Shown piece after piece: positions 1 through 9,100 of a DNA stretch of 64,000 bases; the first letter of the stretch is position 1, and every line of letters begins with the position of its first letter. The DNA lies in contig QQUY01000003.1 of assembly GCA_003385635.1 (NCBI GenBank), forward strand, positions 62,001-126,000, given 5' to 3'. This stretch comes from Acidobacteriota bacterium. Its GTDB lineage: Bacteria > Acidobacteriota > Blastocatellia > Pyrinomonadales > Pyrinomonadaceae. The notes under the pieces were generated by a model. That model was given only the letters and a program-made list of their open reading frames with translations. It searched no databases and was not told where the DNA came from. The translations under genes and the position numbers were made by a program.

Positions 1-1218
1 CAGATCAACTCCGAACAGCACGTGAAGCGGATCTACAATTTCGTTTCACCTATCGATTCCGTGTCGCCTTCGGAAGATACAGTTACGATAGACACTACCG
101 AATCGCAGATCTTCAGCGTTGCAGCTCCCGAACCTTTGACGCATTCACTCACGGTTCAATGGAGGCTGAACGGCCAGCCTTTCGGAAGTGCCGTTCAAAG
201 GGAGATCGACGGTTCGGTATTCGGGGAAGGCGTGTACACGCTTTCCGCAGAGGTCAATGATCCGACAACATTCGTTCGGAACGATCCGTCGATGGTATTG
301 CGGGAATCTTTTGAATGGACATTGATTATTGAAGCCGCAAGCTCCTCAACCGTTTTCGATTTTGACGGCGACTCAAAGACCGATGTCTCGGTCTTCCGTC
401 CGAACGCAGGCTCTCTTGCCGAGAGCGTAGGCCCCGAGGGTTCTTCCTCGCAGTGGTGGTACCTCAGGTCCTCTGATCAGGGGACGCGAGGCCTTCAGTT
501 CGGGGACTCGGACGACATCCCTGTAGCTTCCGACTTCACAGGCGACGGAAAGGCCGACATTGCTTTCTGGCGTCCTTCCACCGGAGAGTGGTTTATCCTG
601 CGCTCTGAGGATGACTCGTTCTTCGCTTTCCCGTTCGGTGCCTCGGGAGACGTTCCCGCTCCGGGAGACTTTGACGGCGACGGAAAGGCCGATCCTGCGG
701 TCTATCGTCCCTCTTCCGGGACCTGGTTCATCGTGAGGAGCTCTGACGGAGGACTTACTGTAGTTCCCTTCGGAGTCGCTGCAGATCAGCCGATCGTCGC
801 CGATTACGACGGTGACGGGATGGATGACGTCGGTGTCTACAGATCGCCTGACAACCAGTTCTGGCTTCTGAGATCTTCTGAAGGAGTGAAGGCCTTCCAG
901 TTCGGGGCTCCGGGAGACCGTACAACTGTTGGAGACTGGACGGGAGACGGAAAGGCGGATGTGGCGTTCTTCAGGCCCTCGACTTCTGAATGGTATGTGA
1001 TCAGGAGTGAGGACGACTCGTTCTTCGCCTTCCCCTGGGGAGCGAACGGCGATGTCCCGTCACCGGGAGACTTTGACGGCGACGGAAGGTTCGATCCCGC
1101 TGTCTGGAGACCGAGTGACAGGACGTGGTACATCTTCGGCTCGACTAACGGCTTCCAGGCGGTGCTGTTCGGGGCCACAGGAGACCTGCCAGTTCCGAGT
1201 ACTGTTGGCGTTGAATGA
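1..1218 (+). CDS. FG-GAP/VCBS-repeat secreted protein, C-terminal part (5' end outside window)
   Basis: The frame is open to base 1, so only the C-terminal ~405 residues are present. The first ~100 residues are a beta-rich Ig-like segment that I cannot assign. Residues from about 115 on hold six tandem ~45-residue repeats of the type 'DFDGDGKADPAVYRPSSG' followed by 'TWFIVRSSD', each with an Asp-rich calcium-binding-like loop (D-x-DGDG-x-x-D). These FG-GAP/VCBS-like repeats form beta-propellers in extracellular proteins. The variant with 'RPS..W.. RS' is common at the C-terminus of secreted acidobacterial proteins behind a catalytic domain. Any upstream enzyme domain (an M64-type peptidase is one guess) lies outside the window. 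The stop is followed by a 77-bp gap. Repeat assignment is sure; overall function is unknown. Confidence 0.85.
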   Translation, partial: QINSEQHVKRIYNFVSPIDSVSPSEDTVTIDTTESQIFSVAAPEPLTHSLTVQWRLNGQPFGSAVQREIDGSVFGEGVYTLSAEVNDPTTFVRNDPSMVLRESFEWTLIIEAASSSTVFDFDGDSKTDVSVFRPNAGSLAESVGPEGSSSQWWYLRSSDQGTRGLQFGDSDDIPVASDFTGDGKADIAFWRPSTGEWFILRSEDDSFFAFPFGASGDVPAPGDFDGDGKADPAVYRPSSGTWFIVRSSDGGLTVVPFGVAADQPIVADYDGDGMDDVGVYRSPDNQFWLLRSSEGVKAFQFGAPGDRTTVGDWTGDGKADVAFFRPSTSEWYVIRSEDDSFFAFPWGANGDVPSPGDFDGDGRFDPAVWRPSDRTWYIFGSTNGFQAVLFGATGDLPVPSTVGVE

Positions 1219-1295
1219 CCTCTGCCTTTTCCAAGGGATAATGGGTCCGGGAAGTATCCGTTTGGCATTGCACAAAGAAAGCCAGGGGGCATGTT

Positions 1296-1865
1296 TTGAA
1301 GATTCGACAAGTAGTACGAGAACTCATGATCTACGACGCTGCGGACTATGTTAGCTCGCACGAGGCCAAGAGCTTCAAGGCAAGGTACAAGTTCGGCGCT
1401 TGGGTTGTGGATGCTGCAGGCATTAATTGCGTATCCGAATTGACAGGCGCGCTGGCCGGTTATACGGACGTCACTCAGCTGGACTTCTGCACCCATGGAT
1501 GTTCGGGTGAGGTAGGATTCAAGAACGGTACCGACCTGAGCATTTCCACGCTGAAGCGGGTGAAGATCGCCAGATCATTCTTCGGGCCACAGCGGTTCGA
1601 TAAGAACTACGCGGCGAAACTGCTGTTTATGGGCTGTGAGACTGCAAAAGGTAGTCAGGGACGGAGGTTTCTGGAAGCGGCGGGACGCCATTTTCTTTCG
1701 GGTAAAGGCGGTTTTGTAGGTGGAACCAAGATCTCCAATTTTTATCCGTTTGTAGGGAATACGCGGGTGCCACCCGGAGGTCAGCTCGTGGTGATCCAGT
1801 TCGACGTCAATGGCAAGATCATTGGGGAGAAAACGGTAAAGGCAGGGTTGATCGGAAGCTGGTGA
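1296..1865 (+). CDS. Small CHAT/DUF4347-like putative cysteine peptidase
   Basis: Protein of 189 residues from a TTG start; an ATG ten codons in (1326) is the alternative, and neither has a good ribosome binding site, so the start is uncertain. The core reads 'QLDFCTHGCSGEVGFKNG', then about 45 residues later 'AAKLLFMGCETAKGSQG', followed by 'GGFVGGTKIS'. A His-Gly after one beta-strand and a Gly-Cys after the next, then a 'G..F..AAG' helix, is the layout of the DUF4347/CHAT/gingipain branch of the caspase fold (clan CD peptidases), where His and Cys form the catalytic dyad. Both candidate residues are present. There is no signal peptide or other domain. Fold assignment is by eye from motif order, so peptidase activity is inferred. 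Confidence 0.6.
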   Translation: MKIRQVVRELMIYDAADYVSSHEAKSFKARYKFGAWVVDAAGINCVSELTGALAGYTDVTQLDFCTHGCSGEVGFKNGTDLSISTLKRVKIARSFFGPQRFDKNYAAKLLFMGCETAKGSQGRRFLEAAGRHFLSGKGGFVGGTKISNFYPFVGNTRVPPGGQLVVIQFDVNGKIIGEKTVKAGLIGSW

Positions 1866-2111
1866 TCAAGAGTCGTTTGAAGAGATTCAACGTCGAGTTT
1901 GAGATCCGATAGTTGAAAGCTGAAGGTTCATTGACCATCTTCTGGAGCTTGAAATTTGAGACCGCTGGCAAGGTTTGAGGAGGTTGTCTGGCGTTATACC
2001 CGCATCATTTTCGTATGTGCCGGGCAAATGCAGGGAACAAGATTTCCCTCAACCGCCTGAATACCCTCTAGTGTTCTTGACGGTGCTAGAAATCAGTAAG
2101 GCGGAGGAACT

Positions 2112-2687
2112 ATGGACATTGACAGATTCGTTTCCAGTTGTGTAGATGCCGCGAAAGAAGATGACGTCCAGGCGGCCGTAAAGGAGGTGTTGACCGAAGC
2201 TGTATCTGATCATGCTTCAGTAAGGACGGCACTTGGTGAGCCGGCAAAAGCAGGTGTCGAGATACTACACCGCTCGGAATCGCTGACAATTCTGAACGCG
2301 CTTTGGACCCCAAGGATGAACCTCATGCCTCACGACCACCTAATGTGGTCGCTGATCGGGATCTACTCGGGCCGTGAAGACAACATTTTGTGGAGAAGGA
2401 CCGAAGACAGTATCAAGTCAGCCGGCGCGAAGGCCCTTTTCGAAGGAGACGTTGTGGCTTTCAATGATAAGACGATCCACTCCGTGACGAACCCGCTGCG
2501 GAAGTTTACTGGCGGGATCCACATCTACGGAGGCGACTTCTTTGACACGAAACGGAGTCTTTGGGACCCGGAAACGCTTGAAGAAGGGCCGTCGGACGGG
2601 GACGTCATAAAGGAGATATTCGATCGTGAGAACGAGGTCTACGAGATGAGCGTATCCGGCGAGAAAAATGAGGAAAAAGCAGTCTGA
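2112..2687 (+). CDS. Cupin-type protein related to cysteine dioxygenase
   Basis: 191 residues with a strong ribosome binding site (GGCGGAGGAAC) just before ATG. The central part reads 'MPHDHLMWSLIGIYSGRED' and, later, 'FEGDVVAFNDKTIHSVTN' and 'GIHIYGGDFF'. The spacing of H-x-H, an acidic residue and a distal His on short beta-strands is that of metal-binding double-stranded beta-helix proteins of the cysteine dioxygenase-like group (thiol dioxygenases and relatives). A non-haem iron site is likely; the substrate cannot be named. It heads a tight run of three small genes (gaps 20 and 11 bp) with a dimeric-barrel protein and a YdeI-like protein, so co-transcription is likely. Confidence 0.7.
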   Translation: MDIDRFVSSCVDAAKEDDVQAAVKEVLTEAVSDHASVRTALGEPAKAGVEILHRSESLTILNALWTPRMNLMPHDHLMWSLIGIYSGREDNILWRRTEDSIKSAGAKALFEGDVVAFNDKTIHSVTNPLRKFTGGIHIYGGDFFDTKRSLWDPETLEEGPSDGDVIKEIFDRENEVYEMSVSGEKNEEKAV

Positions 2688-2707
2688 GTTGCGAACGGAG
2701 GTAGGTG

Positions 2708-3028
2708 ATGGGCGTGATCGCGATTGTAGGATACAGACCGAAATCGGGGAAGGAGTCTGAACTCAGAGAGTTGGTGAGGACACATGTCGATGTACTCCGG
2801 AAACAGGGCCTCGCCACAGACCGGCAGTCGATAATCATGAGGGCCAAAGACGGGACCATCGTGGAAGTTTTTGAATGGGTTGCCGGTGAAGCCATAAAAA
2901 GCGCTCATTCAAACGATGAAGTAAACAGAATGTGGGCTGAATATGCGGCAGTTTGTGATTACGTGCCTGTCGCTGATCTGCCCGAGACAAGTGCGATGTT
3001 CTCGGAGTTTACGTCGCTCGATCTATAA
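2708..3028 (+). CDS. Putative dimeric alpha-beta barrel (ABM-like) protein
   Basis: 106 residues from ATG at 2708; a GTG one codon upstream is possible, but GGAGG at 2697-2701 fits the ATG better. It starts 'MGVIAIVGYRPKSGKESEL' then 'LVRTHVDVLRKQGLATDRQ', an N-terminal beta-strand followed by an amphipathic helix. Later comes 'IVEVFEWVAGEAIKSAHSN' and 'VNRMWAEYAAVCDYVPV'. This is the pattern of single-domain ferredoxin-like dimeric barrel proteins (antibiotic biosynthesis monooxygenase/stress-responsive barrel group). No catalytic residue can be pointed to. It sits between the cupin protein and the YdeI-like protein in a probable operon. Confidence 0.6.
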   Translation: MGVIAIVGYRPKSGKESELRELVRTHVDVLRKQGLATDRQSIIMRAKDGTIVEVFEWVAGEAIKSAHSNDEVNRMWAEYAAVCDYVPVADLPETSAMFSEFTSLDL

Positions 3029-3039
3029 ATGGCCGTAAA

Positions 3040-3582
3040 ATGCGAGGTCAGCATTTCTTCAAGGCCGAACTGCTCGTTGAGCAGATCAACCCTTACGTGG
3101 TCGTCCCCAGCCGTGTTTCGGATGATCTGGGAGACGTTTTTCCGATTCCCGTAAGGGTCCGTTTTTCTCGCGGCGAAGAGGATGGGGACCAAGAGGATGA
3201 TCTGCAGGAACGGCTTGGGAAAGACTTTGAATGCCTCGTCGCAATCGCGAGAGTTTCCACGGACGGCTGGTTTCGCACGAGTGTGGTCAGAAGAAAGGGC
3301 GAGGCGTGGCTGTTCGTGGACAAATGGATGAGAAAGGCCGCTGGTTCTGTGTCAGGCGACTACGTTCGGATACAGATCGAATTCGATGATGGTGACCGGG
3401 AGATAACGGTCCCCGACCCGTTAAAACTGCTTCTGAAGAGCGAGACCGGATTACGTCAAAGATGGAGGGACTTGTCGCCGTCCCGCAAAAAGGAAATTCT
3501 GACCTACCTGAACATGCTGAAGTCGGATGCGGCGCTCAATAAAAACATCGAACAGCTTGCGCAAGATCTGAAGGGAGATTAG
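3040..3582 (+). CDS. DUF1905 + YdeI/OmpD-associated family protein
   Basis: 180 residues. The N-terminal half ('HFFKAELLVEQINPYVVVP', 'VRVRFSRGEE') fits the beta-barrel DUF1905 domain. The C-terminal ~45 residues ('WRDLSPSRKKEILTYLNM' then 'NKNIEQLAQDL') fit the YdeI/OmpD-associated helical domain. In the family the helical part normally reads 'F..L.PS.+++Y..WI..AK..ETR.+RI', so this member is recognisable but divergent. The role is unknown; some relatives are linked to cell-envelope stress or bacteriocin protection. The start follows the previous stop by 11 bp. An alternative ATG at 3029 is in another frame and gives no family match. Confidence 0.65.
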   Translation: MRGQHFFKAELLVEQINPYVVVPSRVSDDLGDVFPIPVRVRFSRGEEDGDQEDDLQERLGKDFECLVAIARVSTDGWFRTSVVRRKGEAWLFVDKWMRKAAGSVSGDYVRIQIEFDDGDREITVPDPLKLLLKSETGLRQRWRDLSPSRKKEILTYLNMLKSDAALNKNIEQLAQDLKGD

Positions 3583-3612
3583 TGTGCTCGAGGCGGTGGG
3601 TAATTCGAATCG

Positions 3613-3654
3613 AAAATTGATACCCTGCTCGCCGCAGCTCGTCAATTTTCCTTC
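3613..3654. terminator. Possible hairpin after the 2.1-3.6 kb operon
   Basis: GAAAATTGA and TCAATTTTC form a 9-bp A/T-rich stem around a long loop, ending in TTTTCC on the plus strand. It lies between the YdeI-like gene and the M28 peptidase. A weak terminator is possible; the long loop makes this uncertain. Confidence 0.3.
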
Positions 3655-3687
3655 TCCTTGAATTCCATTATCCCTGTGGAAGACGAA

Positions 3688-4527
3688 ATGACACACAAAC
3701 GAACAATCCTGCTCGCGCTCGGTTTGATAGTCGCGGTTTCGGTGCTCGCGGCGGCGACTGTGTTCCGCGATAGGGTGGAGACGCAGACAGATATCATCGA
3801 GATCCTGAAAAAAGACCTGGAAATGGCGGAGTGCGAGGATGAAAATCGGCTCGAATCGGTCAGGAAGCTTTTCAAGGAGAAGGGAGCATCCGACACCGAG
3901 ATAGCGGTCGAATCGTTCGATTCCGTGGAGAACGTCGTCGTAACGATCAAGGGCGGGGAGGAAACGGTCGTCGTCGGAGCTCACTTTGACAAGGTGAAGT
4001 TCGGCTGCGGGGTCCTCGACAATTGGTCCGGTGTCGTCCTTGTCGCGAATCTCTACAGCGCGGTAAAGAAATACCCCGGGAAAAAGACCTTCAAGTTTGT
4101 CGCGTTTGGAAAAGAAGAAAAAGGCTTGGTCGGGTCAGGAAAGATGGCGAAAGCCATCCCGAAGGATGAGAGGGTCCGATATTGTGCGATGGTGAACTTC
4201 GACAGCTTCGGAATGTACTACCCTCAGGTGCTCAACAATGTGTCCGACAAGAAACTGACGGAGCTCACCAGGCAGTCAGCCGAGGAGCTGAAGATCCCGT
4301 ACTCCGACGCCTCGATCGACTGGGCGAGCTCCGATTCCGCTTCGTTTCAAAGAGTAGACATTCCCGCGATAACACTCCACGGCCTCGGCCGCGGATTCGA
4401 ACAGATCATCCACAGTTCAAAGGACAAGATCGAGGAGGTCGAGATCAACAGCCTGTACCACGGCTATCGAATGGGCCTTTCCCTCCTCGGCAAGATCGAC
4501 GCCGCGGATTGCGGGGCGTTCAGGTAG
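3688..4527 (+). CDS. M28 family metallopeptidase, membrane-anchored or exported
   Basis: 279 residues from ATG 3688, chosen over TTG 3658 because it puts a hydrophobic signal/anchor segment at the N-terminus ('ILLALGLIVAVSVLAAATV'). The zinc ligands of the M28 (aminopeptidase Y/Q) family are visible in order: 'VVGAHFDKV', 'GVLDNWSG', 'AFGKEEKGLVGS' (the catalytic Glu and first ligand pair), 'MVNFDSFG' and a terminal 'LHGLGRGF'. The family removes N-terminal residues from peptides using two zinc ions. The length is near the minimal catalytic domain, with no PA or extra domain. A second, longer M28 peptidase lies at 52.7-54.5 kb. Confidence 0.85.
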   Translation: MTHKRTILLALGLIVAVSVLAAATVFRDRVETQTDIIEILKKDLEMAECEDENRLESVRKLFKEKGASDTEIAVESFDSVENVVVTIKGGEETVVVGAHFDKVKFGCGVLDNWSGVVLVANLYSAVKKYPGKKTFKFVAFGKEEKGLVGSGKMAKAIPKDERVRYCAMVNFDSFGMYYPQVLNNVSDKKLTELTRQSAEELKIPYSDASIDWASSDSASFQRVDIPAITLHGLGRGFEQIIHSSKDKIEEVEINSLYHGYRMGLSLLGKIDAADCGAFR

Positions 4528-4672
4528 ACACAAGACCTAAAAGGCCTCGGTCGCGTCAAGCAGACAACGCGTTTCGGCTAGAAAGGAGACCAGCCGATCC
4601 TAAATAAAACGGCGGATGGCACATCTTAATCATGAAGCGGGGATGGGATTCGTGATGCATACTGAGAAATAA

Positions 4673-5090
4673 CTAGTTTCTCGACTGGCCGGTGTGTTTA
4701 TGAGTTCCGTTTCTCGTTATTACTTTCCAGCCATCCTCTTCACGACGGAATACGTAAGTCCACGAACCCTGATCTTCTTGGTTTCCCCTGACTTGAGATT
4801 GAAAGTGAATTCAAAGTCCGTGGTCGCAGCGGCGACATCTCTCGCCAAGGCAATCGGGCGAACATCGGTGTATTCTTAGGAGATTCACTTATCCATTCCT
4901 GCAAGGTCACGGGTCACAGCCTCAGCCCATTTCTTCTTGCGCCATCTGCAGCGTGGACGAACGCCTTTGGATCGCTCCAGAACTCAAGGACCTTCACTTG
5001 GTCATTTGTCATTACGGTCTCCCCGTAGGATTCAAGCGCTGATCTTATCTACCTTTCGATTTCGCGGCGTTCGGAGGTTGAGAGTTTGGA
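4673..5090 (-). pseudogene. Decayed SnoaL/DUF4440-like (NTF2-fold) gene
   Basis: No open frame survives, but conceptual translation on the minus strand gives successive fragments of one NTF2-like protein: 'LSTSERREIER*IRSALES', 'QVKVLEFWSDPKAFVHAADG', a frameshift near 4925-4945, 'WAEAVTRDLAGMDK*IS*', 'EYTDVRPIALARDVAAATT', 'FEFTFNLKSGETKKIRVRG', a second frameshift near 4750, then 'TYVFRREEDGWKVITRNGTH'. Stops are TAG at 5049-5051, TGA at 4885-4887 and TAA at 4876-4878. The last two stand where relatives have Trp (pattern 'DKWISW'), so both look like single-base changes from TGG. The gene is inactive. The original start cannot be placed; I see nothing else convincing in 4528-5472. Confidence 0.8.
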
Positions 5091-5472
5091 GGCCCCTTTT
5101 GGTATTGCTGGCCTATACCAAATGTCTAGAGAGTGAGTGTTTTCGCCACGGTTGATTAGTAAAACAGAGGTTACGCCGGTCAAGATGAAAGTACTTGTTC
5201 TTACTCTTCGGTTCCTCTGTTGTGAATGCTGTTATCGACCTTGAGATGCGCCATTTCTCAAGAGTTCAGATTTCTTTCGGTCAACAGGTCGAATCAGATA
5301 GCGACTTGTTGCCAAAGCCGGTTGCGCCGAGCGTCACTTTGCGTAACGAATCACCCAATCTCGAAGAATGGAATGCCCCGCCGCCTACCTCGAGTGGGGC
5401 GTCCAGTGATTAGCATCGTATCTACTTCGGCACATTGCGACCTGCAATTCCTTTATCATCAGAAACGACGGG

Positions 5473-6126
5473 CTAGGGAATAGGAGAAGGGTTTGGGGTA
5501 GGGCTTGGCGATACCTTCTGGACTTCCTTGCACATTCCTGCCATTACACACTCTCCATTACAATATTCTTCGTTTGGCCCGCACCCCTCCCAGCAAAATT
5601 CAGCTCCCGAACACCCACCTGGTAGAGAAAGATTCATAGTTTCCCAGGGATTGTCTTGCTGAGCTGGCGGGCTGGGTAGTCGGTACACAACATAATCAAC
5701 AAGCGAGGTACTAGGACCGGATCGTGATTGCTGACCTTCAATGGCGTTTTGAAACTCCACGTGGAGACCCTTTCCATCCGTGTCGTTTCCTAAAATCCGG
5801 CCGAATACATAGAGAATGTCTTCCAGACTGTCAGCTGTGGGTTTGCAAACGATTATCGAGAAATTTCTACCTAATTGTTCCGCCAGTTTCGGTGTCTGCC
5901 TAATATTGTTCATTATCACCGTCGTCTTTCTTCTTTCATCATTTCCCTGAAAGCAAGATGGTCTCGCGAGTTCAGCTGAGCCAGGGTCGCCGCCATTCGC
6001 CGTTTTAGAAGTGCCATCTCTGTCTGGTACCGATTCACGGACTTGATCCGGCTGAGTTCCGCCTGTGCATGCCGATGTGACAACGAGCACAGTTGTCAAC
6101 AGGAACACAATTACGTTTTGTTTCAT
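5473..6126 (-). CDS. Cysteine-rich lipoprotein, unknown function
   Basis: 217 residues. The N-terminus 'MKQNVIVFLLTTVLVVTSAC' is a signal peptide ending in a lipobox-like sequence (T-S-A-C, with an atypical Thr at -3), so the mature protein is probably lipid-anchored in the envelope. A charged linker follows. The C-terminal quarter has eight Cys within ~35 residues ('GGCSGAEFCWEGCGPNEEYC', 'NGECVMAGMC'), resembling a small disulfide-knotted module, and ends in a Pro/Ser-rich tail. I do not recognise the family. It lies 16 bp downstream of the kinase at 6143-9325 on the same strand, so the two are probably co-transcribed and it may be an extracytoplasmic partner of that receptor kinase. Confidence 0.7.
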   Translation of the reverse strand: MKQNVIVFLLTTVLVVTSACTGGTQPDQVRESVPDRDGTSKTANGGDPGSAELARPSCFQGNDERRKTTVIMNNIRQTPKLAEQLGRNFSIIVCKPTADSLEDILYVFGRILGNDTDGKGLHVEFQNAIEGQQSRSGPSTSLVDYVVYRLPSPPAQQDNPWETMNLSLPGGCSGAEFCWEGCGPNEEYCNGECVMAGMCKEVQKVSPSPTPNPSPIP

Positions 6127-6142
6127 TTGCTTCTCCTTGAGA

Positions 6143-9100
6143 CTAGGTCTCCTTGGTTAACAGTGAAAGTCGATTCATCTGAAACTGCTTCCCGTACATG
6201 ATCCTTGTTCCATCCCATGACCATTCGAGGGTTGATATGAAGTTTTTGGGATCGTTTTCGACAACCAAAGCTCTAGCTTCTCCCCCAACGATGGGAATCA
6301 GCCAAATGCTCTCAAGATTGTTTCTTCGAGCAGTCAGAGCGATTATCGAACCGTCAGGTGAGATGTGAGAGTTGTCGAAGTAGGAATGGTCGAATTGAGT
6401 CAGCTCTGAAGTGTGTCCGTCGTCGATGCTTATGGACTTAAAGACTGTCGACTTTGGTACAGGTGCGAAGCCGGATGGATCTTGCCGCATCGAGTAGATT
6501 AATGTTGAGCGGGTAGCATTGAATCCGAGCAGACGAACGTCGGCCTCTACCTCTCCAATCTTCCGGTGGTTAAACTCTTGCAATTCAAAGACCCAGAACT
6601 CAGAACGGGTGGGAATCCGCTTTGATCGATCTCTGGTTCTAGCCAGGTAATATAAGCGTTCGCTATCCGTACTCCAGTGAAGACAACAGATAGAACGTCT
6701 GGGCACTCTGTTCCCAAACGATCTCACCTCATCCTTACGCTCAAAAGAGTAGAGCCACAGATCGTAAACACCTTCGCGGTAAGCGATGTACGCAAGATAT
6801 TTGGCGTTTGGGGCCCACGAAACGTGGTTCGAGTCAGTTCTCAGGTATGGGTGGATTCGGTAACCGCCCATTTGTACGCCACTATCTGTCAGCCTGGTGC
6901 TTTGCCTGCCGTCCTGTCCTACTGACCAAACCTCATAGTCCGAATCGGTTTCTTTCAAAACTGCCAGGCTCGAACCGTCGGGTGACCATTTAACGGGTGT
7001 CCCACCCTCGAACACTGTCGCTCTTTCAGATGCGGTCGCCGTGTCCTGAACTACCGTCTTGTGACCTGTATTCCCTGCGGATCTGCCGATCGATCTTAGT
7101 GCTACCATCCCTGATCCAGGTGAGGATACAGGCCAGTATTCGTTAAGCACGTTGTCCGAAAGAACCTCCTCTTTTCCAGATTCGATATCGACCGCCCAGA
7201 CGACGGACCTCTTGAACGATGAACTAACCAATATCTCGCCGCTTAAGAGAACATCTTCAACCTCAAGATCAGTGGCACCGCGAGTCAGTTGAATCGCTTC
7301 ACCATCCGCCACTGACACCCTAACAACCTGGAATATACCGTTGACCTCCTCACTAATCAGGACGCTTTCCGAATCCTGGCTCCAGGACAAATGACTGATG
7401 TGATTACCGGTCTGGTAAATGTCTCTAGAATCGGAACCGGGCAGTTCTCCAACATTCACGATCCAAGTACCGGCCCGCTCAAAGACGACTGCAATCTTCG
7501 TCTCATCATCAGAGACATCCGTAGTCATGGGTCGTATGCCTTTCGAACCAAAATCAATAACGGTCTTTGAAGATCCGTCCCGCAGATCAAAAACGAGCAT
7601 TTCAGTCCGGCCTTGAAAATATATCCTGCCGCTTTTGCTCCAGAATCGTGGTTTCGATTCTCTGCCTACTCCGCCAATGATCTGCCTTTCGTTTCCCCCA
7701 CTTACCGAGTTCCGCCAGATGCCGTAGTCATTTCCCCTATGCGAATAGTAGACGACCTCCTGGCCGTCCGGGGACCAGACAGGGTATTGGTTGTAGAAAC
7801 CGTTGTCTGTTACCTGAAGGGACTTACCTCCACCGATCGGCTGCACCCAGATCTCGTTCGAACCGGACTGAGCTGAGCCGAATGCAATAAACTTACCCGT
7901 AGGATCGGCTTTTGCAGCCGAAGTCAGTTCACTCGGTCCACTGTTCCACTCGACGATCGTCTCGGTTCGGTAAACTGCAGCGCTGGATTCCGAGTCCAGG
8001 TAGAGTTCATAGATCACCCACCATCCGGCAAAAGCGATCACTAGGACAACGGCGAGGATAAGGACACCGCCTAGAGGTGTCATTGTCGCGACAGGACCAG
8101 AGGCGTCGGAAAGATCACCCGATTTCGAGAATGCTATAAAGGCAGGTTTTCTATTGCCGGATCTGTGAAGATCTTCGTAAGGAGCATGTTGACCCGGCAA
8201 CAGAAGTCGAACTGAGTCGAGCTCACTCACGACCCTTTCCATAGTCTGATACCGCAAGTCCGGATCCTTCTGGAGGCACTTAAACACCACCGAGGCAAGG
8301 TCTTCAGGGATATCTTGATCGTCGAATGGGTCGGGATCCTTCCGCATTATCTCGGCCATCACTCCGGCGTTGCTTTCGCCTTGAAATGGCCGCTTGCCGC
8401 ATATCAGCTCGTACAAGACCACTCCAAAGCTGAAGATGTCGCTGCGCTCATCGGCTCGATGTCCTTTGACTACTTCGGGGGACATATACGCGACAGTTCC
8501 GATCGGTCGACCTATGACAGATTCGACCTTCGGTTGCGTGTCGATTCCCGAATCAACAGTAGGTTCGCCGCGTATCAGTTTAGCCAGCCCAAAATCGAGC
8601 ACCTTCACAAGACCATCGGGCCTGACCATGATGTTGCTCGGCTTTATATCTCGGTGGATGTAGCCCGTAGAATGTGCTGCACTTATAGCTGCAGCGACCT
8701 GAAGCGAAATATCGACTTTATCGATAAGTTCGATCTCTTGAGTCGCCCTGCACTCATCGACCGTACCTCCTTCTACAAGTTCTGAGGCAATGAACCACTC
8801 GCCCTCTGAGCTTCTGGAGAACTCGTATATCGTAACTATGTTTGGGTGGTTGAGCTTTGATATCGCCCTTGCTTCTTGCTTGAATCTGTTGACCCGCTCC
8901 TCGTCTGCGAGGTACTCACGAGGCAGTCTCTTCAAGGCGACTCTTCTGCCAAGTATCGTGTCAGTTGCGGCATAGACCTGGCCCATTCCGCCTTCGCCGA
9001 TCCTGCCCTCGATGCGGTAGTGTCCGAATTCGCTTCCGATCGAGGCGCGAAGTCGCTCGGTAGCCTCAGCACCATCTTCTTCGACCACGGCGTCGGCGAC

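Noticed and set aside
1007-1354. Open frames overlapping the VCBS-repeat gene end
   Set aside because: They are frame-shifted shadows of the FG-GAP repeats and of the following gene.
4876-4887. TGA and TAA read as Trp (codon reassignment)
   Set aside because: Confident genes throughout the window end with TGA and TAA, and the same locus has two frameshifts, so decay explains it.
4694-5413. Short plus-strand open frames in the 4.5-5.4 kb gap
   Set aside because: The readable protein signal is on the minus strand (SnoaL-like pseudogene); the plus-strand frames lack start signals.
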